Shown here: positions 60,736 through 64,000 of the stretch, piece after piece
Layout of the letters: every line of letters starts with the position of its first letter
How positions within the stretch are numbered: the first letter of the stretch is position 1
Origin: Catellatospora tritici
GTDB lineage: Bacteria; Actinomycetota; Actinomycetes; Mycobacteriales; Micromonosporaceae
NCBI RefSeq assembly: GCF_019083965.1
Contig: NZ_JAHRCY010000023.1
Location: 1-64,000 of the forward strand
DNA: 64,000 nucleotides
Direction of reading: 5' to 3'
The notes under the pieces: model-generated
Databases searched by the model: none
What the model was told of the DNA's origin: nothing
The model's input: the letters and a program-made list of their open reading frames with translations, nothing else
Translations under genes and position numbers: made by a program

Positions 60736-62340
60736 TCACGGGGTCAGCTCGGCCGAGTAGGCGGCCAGGACGGTGCCGTCGACGGCGTACGCGGTGAGCT
60801 CGCCCGCGGCCAGGTTGGCGCTGCGGAACGAGAAGCCACGCTCGCCGAACATGTCCACGATCGGGATCGGGCGCGGGGCGCCGCCGGGAGCCGACCGGTA
60901 CTCCAGCCGCGCCACGGACCCGTCGACCACCCCGTTGACCCGCACCTTCGTCTTCTCCCGGACGATGCCGAACCGCACCACCGCCCCGGTCGCCGCCGCC
61001 GTCTGGGCCGCGTCGGCGCAGGCCGCCTCGGTGCGGCAGAAGTAGAAGTAGCGCGGGTTGGCGGTGTCGCCCTGCGCGTACGCCTTGAAGGTCGGGTCGG
61101 CGCCCGCGGGCAGCGGCAGCACCGCGAAGCAGGCCAGCGCCGCCGCCGTCGCCGTCACCGCGCGCAGCCAAACCCGCCCGTGCCGCCGCGCGGTGCTCAC
61201 CGCCAGCGCCGCCGCGCCGCCCAGCCCGGCCAGGCACGTCACCACCACGCCGAGCGTGCGGGCGTTCTCCAGCAGGAACTGCACCCCCGGGTACGTCGAC
61301 ACCTCACCCAACAGCACCCCCAGCGACAGCGTCATCACCACCGCCAACGCCACCCCGGCCGCCTTGCGCAGCGCGCCCTCGGCCGCCACCAGCAGCATCG
61401 CCGCCAGCACCGTCCACAGCTGGTGGTGCGTCCACGAGACCGGCGAGGCGGCCACCGTGGCGCAGCCGACCAGCACCGTCGCCCGCACCGGCTCGCCGTC
61501 GAGCTGCAACCGCCGCGCCCGCAGCAGCGCCGTGCCGCACACCAGCGTCACCAGGCCCGCCCACACCAGTGGCAACGTCTGCGGCGCCACCCCGATCCGC
61601 AGCAGCATCCCGTGCACCGACTGGTTGCCCAGCGACGCCAGATCCCCGATCCGCGACGTCTGCACCACCGTGCCCGACCAGTACGTCCAGCTGTCACCGG
61701 GCAGCAGCACCGCCGCGACCAGCGCACACGCCGCGAACGCCGCCCCGGCCCGCGCCGCGTCCCGCCACCGTCGGGCGAGCAGGAAGAACACCACGAACAG
61801 CAGCGGCGTCAGCTTGATCGCGGCGGCCACACCCACCAGCACGCCCCGCCACCGGGCCGGGGTGAGTCCGGCCGCGTCGACCAGCGCCAGCAGCACGATG
61901 AACACGCTGACCTGTCCGAAACGCAGATTGCTCTGCGCCGGGGCCGACAGCAGCACCGCGCAGGCCACCGCCGCCACGGCCAGGGCGCGCCGGTGCGCGG
62001 GCACCTGCAGCGCCCGACCCACCGACAGCGCCAGCGCGGCGACGGCGGCGCAGGTCAGCGCCAGCCACAGCAGTTGAAGGGCGGTCTCGGACAGGCCGGT
62101 CATCGGCCACATCGCCAGGGCGGCGAACGGCGGGTAGGTGAAGGGGCCGCCGTTCTCGGCGACGTAGGCGTACAGCGGGGCGCCGGACTGGGCGGACTTC
62201 ACGGCGCCGTAGTAGATGTGCAGGTCGGACAGGCGGTCGGGGCGCAGCAGCACCAGGGCACAGGAGATTGCCGCGATCAGCCCGTACAGCACCCACGCCG
62301 CCCGCGCGGGCGTCCACCGGTCCGCCACCCACCGCTCCAT
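60736..62340 (-). CDS. GT87 family mannosyltransferase-like membrane protein with extracellular C-terminal domain
   Basis: A 534-residue protein: about ten membrane helices (to residue 410) then a soluble domain of about 115 residues. DLHIYYGAVKSAQSG (catalytic-loop Asp) and GPFTYPPFAALAMWPM are GT87 signatures; SNLRFGQVSVFIVLLALVDA and AAIKLTPLLFVVFF match the paralogue at 27663. The tail (ADPTFKAYAQGDTANPRYFYFCRTEAAC) has two close Cys and is unlike usual GT87. It could be a lipoglycan mannosyltransferase with an extra surface domain. ATG 62340. Its neighbours do not show a pathway. Confidence 0.83.
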   Translation of the reverse strand: MERWVADRWTPARAAWVLYGLIAAISCALVLLRPDRLSDLHIYYGAVKSAQSGAPLYAYVAENGGPFTYPPFAALAMWPMTGLSETALQLLWLALTCAAVAALALSVGRALQVPAHRRALAVAAVACAVLLSAPAQSNLRFGQVSVFIVLLALVDAAGLTPARWRGVLVGVAAAIKLTPLLFVVFFLLARRWRDAARAGAAFAACALVAAVLLPGDSWTYWSGTVVQTSRIGDLASLGNQSVHGMLLRIGVAPQTLPLVWAGLVTLVCGTALLRARRLQLDGEPVRATVLVGCATVAASPVSWTHHQLWTVLAAMLLVAAEGALRKAAGVALAVVMTLSLGVLLGEVSTYPGVQFLLENARTLGVVVTCLAGLGGAAALAVSTARRHGRVWLRAVTATAAALACFAVLPLPAGADPTFKAYAQGDTANPRYFYFCRTEAACADAAQTAAATGAVVRFGIVREKTKVRVNGVVDGSVARLEYRSAPGGAPRPIPIVDMFGERGFSFRSANLAAGELTAYAVDGTVLAAYSAELTP

Positions 62341-62421
62341 GGCGCCAGGGTAGGGGACACCACGACCGCAGTCATTCCGTATGCGCCTACCTGGAGGATC
62401 GCATCGAGAACTGACGTGGAT

Positions 62422-62479
62422 CCGCCGCCTACGGCCATACCCCGTGAGTTGGCACGGAAGCCTGGGCCGTAGGCGGCGG
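62422..62479 (-). terminator. Nested hairpin after the CNNM gene
   Basis: CCGCCGCCTACGGCC (62422-62436) pairs perfectly over 15 bp with GGCCGTAGGCGGCGG (62465-62479); the 28-nt loop carries a further CCGTG/CACGG hairpin. It begins 8 bp past the minus-strand stop at 62487. Strong terminator. Confidence 0.85.
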
Positions 62480-62486
62480 TCTTCGG

Positions 62487-63773
62487 TCAGGCGGCTTCGT
62501 GGCGGTCGCGGTCCACGGCGCGCAGGCGTATCCGCGTGATGGTGCGGCCCTCGACCTCGACGACCTCGGCGGTCAGGCCGGGCGCCTTGATGGTCTCGCC
62601 GGGGCCGGTCGGGATGTGGCCCAGCTTGTCCAGCACCAGCCCGGCGATGGTGGTGTAGTCGACCTCGCCGAGGCGTTCGTCGTCGATGCCGAGATCGGGC
62701 AGGTCGTGCAGCGGGAAGGAACCCGGCAGCAGGAACACCCCGTCGCCCTCGCGTACGACAGCCTCGACATCGCGGTCGGTCTCGTCGTAGATCTCGCCCA
62801 CGACCTCCTCGACCAGGTCCTCCATCGTGATCATGCCGTCGATGGAGCCGTGCTCGTCCACCACCAGGGCGAACTGCTCGCGCTGGTGGCGCAGCTTGCG
62901 CATGGCGTCCGACACCGACTGGGTCTCGGGCAGGAACAGCGCCGGGCGGGCGGCCTCGGCGGCGGTGCCCTCGGCGTTGAGCAGGTCGCGCAGGTGCACC
63001 ACGCCGACGATCGAGTCGAGACCGCCCTCGCCGACCACCGGTGCCCGGGTGTGGCCGGACTCGGCCAGCAGCCGCAGTGCCTCCTGCGTGCTGACGCGGC
63101 CCGGCAGGGTGAACACGTCCCGGCGCGGCACCATGATCTCGCGTACGTCCCGCTCGGTGATCTCGAACGCGCCGGAGATGATCTCGCGCTGCTGCGCGGT
63201 GAACCCGCGCTGCGCCACCACCAGGTCGCGGATCTCCTCGGCGGAGATCTCCTCTCGGCCCGCCTTGGGGTCACCGCCCGCGATCCGCACGATCAGGTCC
63301 GTCGACTTGCCCAGCAGCCACACGAACGGTCGGGACGCGGTCGCCATCCAGTCCAGCGGCCGGGCCGCCATCAGCGCCCAGCCCTCGGCCCGCTGCATGG
63401 CGATGCGCTTGGGCGCCAGCTCGCCGATGACCAGCGTAAGGAACGTCAGGATCAGCGTGACCACGATGATCGCGACCGGCTCGGCCGCCTCGCCGAGGAA
63501 CGCCAACGGCTCGACCAGCGGCTTGGCCAGCGAGGTCGCCGCGAACGCCGAGGCGAGGAACCCCGCCAGGGTGATGCCGATCTGGATCGTCGCCAGGAAC
63601 CGGTTCGGGTCCCGGGACAGGCGCGCCAGCACCCGACCGCCGCCGGAACTGCGCTCCAGGCGCTGGATCTGCGACTCGCGCAGCGAGATCAGCGCCATCT
63701 CGCTGCCCGACAACGCGCCGTTGATCAACATCAGGACAAGCACCAGCAGAATCTGGGTGCTGTAGCCGCCCAC
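62487..63773 (-). CDS. CNNM/HlyC-CorC family protein (DUF21, CBS pair, transporter-associated domain)
   Basis: A 428-residue membrane protein. DUF21 transmembrane region (about 1-190) begins ILLVLVLMLINGALSGSEMALISL, with GELAPKRIAMQ. A CBS pair (about 205-330; IMVPRRDVFTLP, GVVHLRDLL, VVDEHGSIDGMITMEDLVEEVVGEI) and a CorC_HlyC domain (about 345-420) follow. This family is thought to export Mg/Co or act in metal homeostasis. GTG 63773 is the only plausible start. Historically annotated as hemolysin without evidence for lytic activity. Hairpin at 62422-62479 follows. Confidence 0.94.
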   Translation of the reverse strand: MGGYSTQILLVLVLMLINGALSGSEMALISLRESQIQRLERSSGGGRVLARLSRDPNRFLATIQIGITLAGFLASAFAATSLAKPLVEPLAFLGEAAEPVAIIVVTLILTFLTLVIGELAPKRIAMQRAEGWALMAARPLDWMATASRPFVWLLGKSTDLIVRIAGGDPKAGREEISAEEIRDLVVAQRGFTAQQREIISGAFEITERDVREIMVPRRDVFTLPGRVSTQEALRLLAESGHTRAPVVGEGGLDSIVGVVHLRDLLNAEGTAAEAARPALFLPETQSVSDAMRKLRHQREQFALVVDEHGSIDGMITMEDLVEEVVGEIYDETDRDVEAVVREGDGVFLLPGSFPLHDLPDLGIDDERLGEVDYTTIAGLVLDKLGHIPTGPGETIKAPGLTAEVVEVEGRTITRIRLRAVDRDRHEAA

Positions 63774-63900
63774 AGGCGTTCACTCCTCGGAACGTGAGTA
63801 CGAAGCCTCAACCGTAGTCGGACCGCGCCACCAGGCCGCGTCGTGGGGTCACCAGGCGCACAGCCCGGCATTCATTGCCGCGACTATCTACCCTGCCGAC

Positions 63901-64000
63901 ATGTCCGCGGCAGGAAGTAGGGCCGAGTTCGCCGAGCTGCAGGAGCGGCTGCTGGGCGAACTCACCGGCACGGTGCTGGAGATCGGGGCGGGCCGGGGAC
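63901..64000 (+). CDS. Class I SAM-dependent methyltransferase, N-terminal fragment
   Basis: ATG 63901 opens a frame running off the window end. The visible 33 residues include AEFAELQERLLGELTG and the motif I start VLEIGAGRG, the SAM-binding loop of class I methyltransferases. Divergent from the CNNM gene with 127 bp between the starts. Substrate and length are unknown. Confidence 0.75.
   Translation, partial: MSAAGSRAEFAELQERLLGELTGTVLEIGAGRG

Noticed and set aside
62487..63773. Haemolysin
   Set aside because: The DUF21-CBS-CorC_HlyC order is that of CNNM-type metal homeostasis proteins; the haemolysin name is historical.

Overview
The window is high-GC DNA with overlapping operons, frequent GTG starts and GGAGG-type ribosome sites. 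Together with the mannosyltransferase (lipomannan-type) genes, an actinobacterial soluble transhydrogenase, L,D-transpeptidase and the GGGCCC-cored 3'-end repeats, this points to a mycelial actinomycete, most likely Micromonosporaceae (Micromonospora, Catellatospora, Actinoplanes and relatives). That placement is inference from gene content and style; no rRNA or marker gene is present. I saw no tRNA, rRNA, CRISPR array, phage or transposase gene.

Layout. 1-3.4 kb: a sugar ABC importer (end of binding protein, two permeases) translationally coupled to a GH1 beta-glucosidase, the gene order of cellobiose (ceb/bglC) operons. 3.5-7.1 kb: small ordinary genes (YchJ-like, APH(6)-like kinase, FBP-domain protein, NTF2-like). 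7.2-11.9 kb, minus strand: a tight four-gene operon of a VWA lipoprotein, an XpaC-like protein, a second solute-binding-like protein and TelA. 12.3-24.6 kb, plus strand: the most unusual region. pstC and pstA are followed by three different PstS-like proteins, an Ig-repeat surface protein with a WxL-like C-terminus, a DUF916 (WxL-binding) membrane protein, a small membrane-anchored surface protein, a sortase-fold protein lacking catalytic His and Cys, and only then pstB. This looks like a Pst-type importer joined to a cell-surface module.

24.7-34.4 kb, minus strand: ATP-grasp protein, HD protein, EamA-like transporter, then GT87 and MptB-like membrane mannosyltransferases and two GT4 glycosyltransferases (MgtA-like), which together suggest lipomannan/phosphoinositol-mannoside synthesis. 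34.5-42.9 kb: ECF sigma factor SigJ divergent from a CxxC carboxymuconolactone-decarboxylase-like protein, a membrane protein with its winged-helix regulator, a Tat-exported phospholipase C, an aldo/keto reductase, a TPR protein and a small secreted protein. 43.2-53.7 kb: exported enzymes (S8 subtilase, M4 metallopeptidase, a SH3-like/CHAP/C39-like protein) and a DUF2264 protein. 53.8-64 kb: quinone oxidoreductase, MBL hydrolase, a twice-frameshifted intradiol dioxygenase, sthA, L,D-transpeptidase lipoprotein, another GT87 enzyme, a CNNM/HlyC-CorC protein and the start of a methyltransferase.

At least four intergenic repeat families recur: a GGAAGGGCCCCTTCTT element at gene 3' ends (four copies), a GTTGATCATGAAC palindrome (one complete copy, one half), a GCAGTTTCGGGGAAA inverted repeat (two copies) and a GAGTTGCCGGGCAA element (two copies, one inside the mptB coding sequence). 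A 21-bp tandem array sits at about 55.1 kb.
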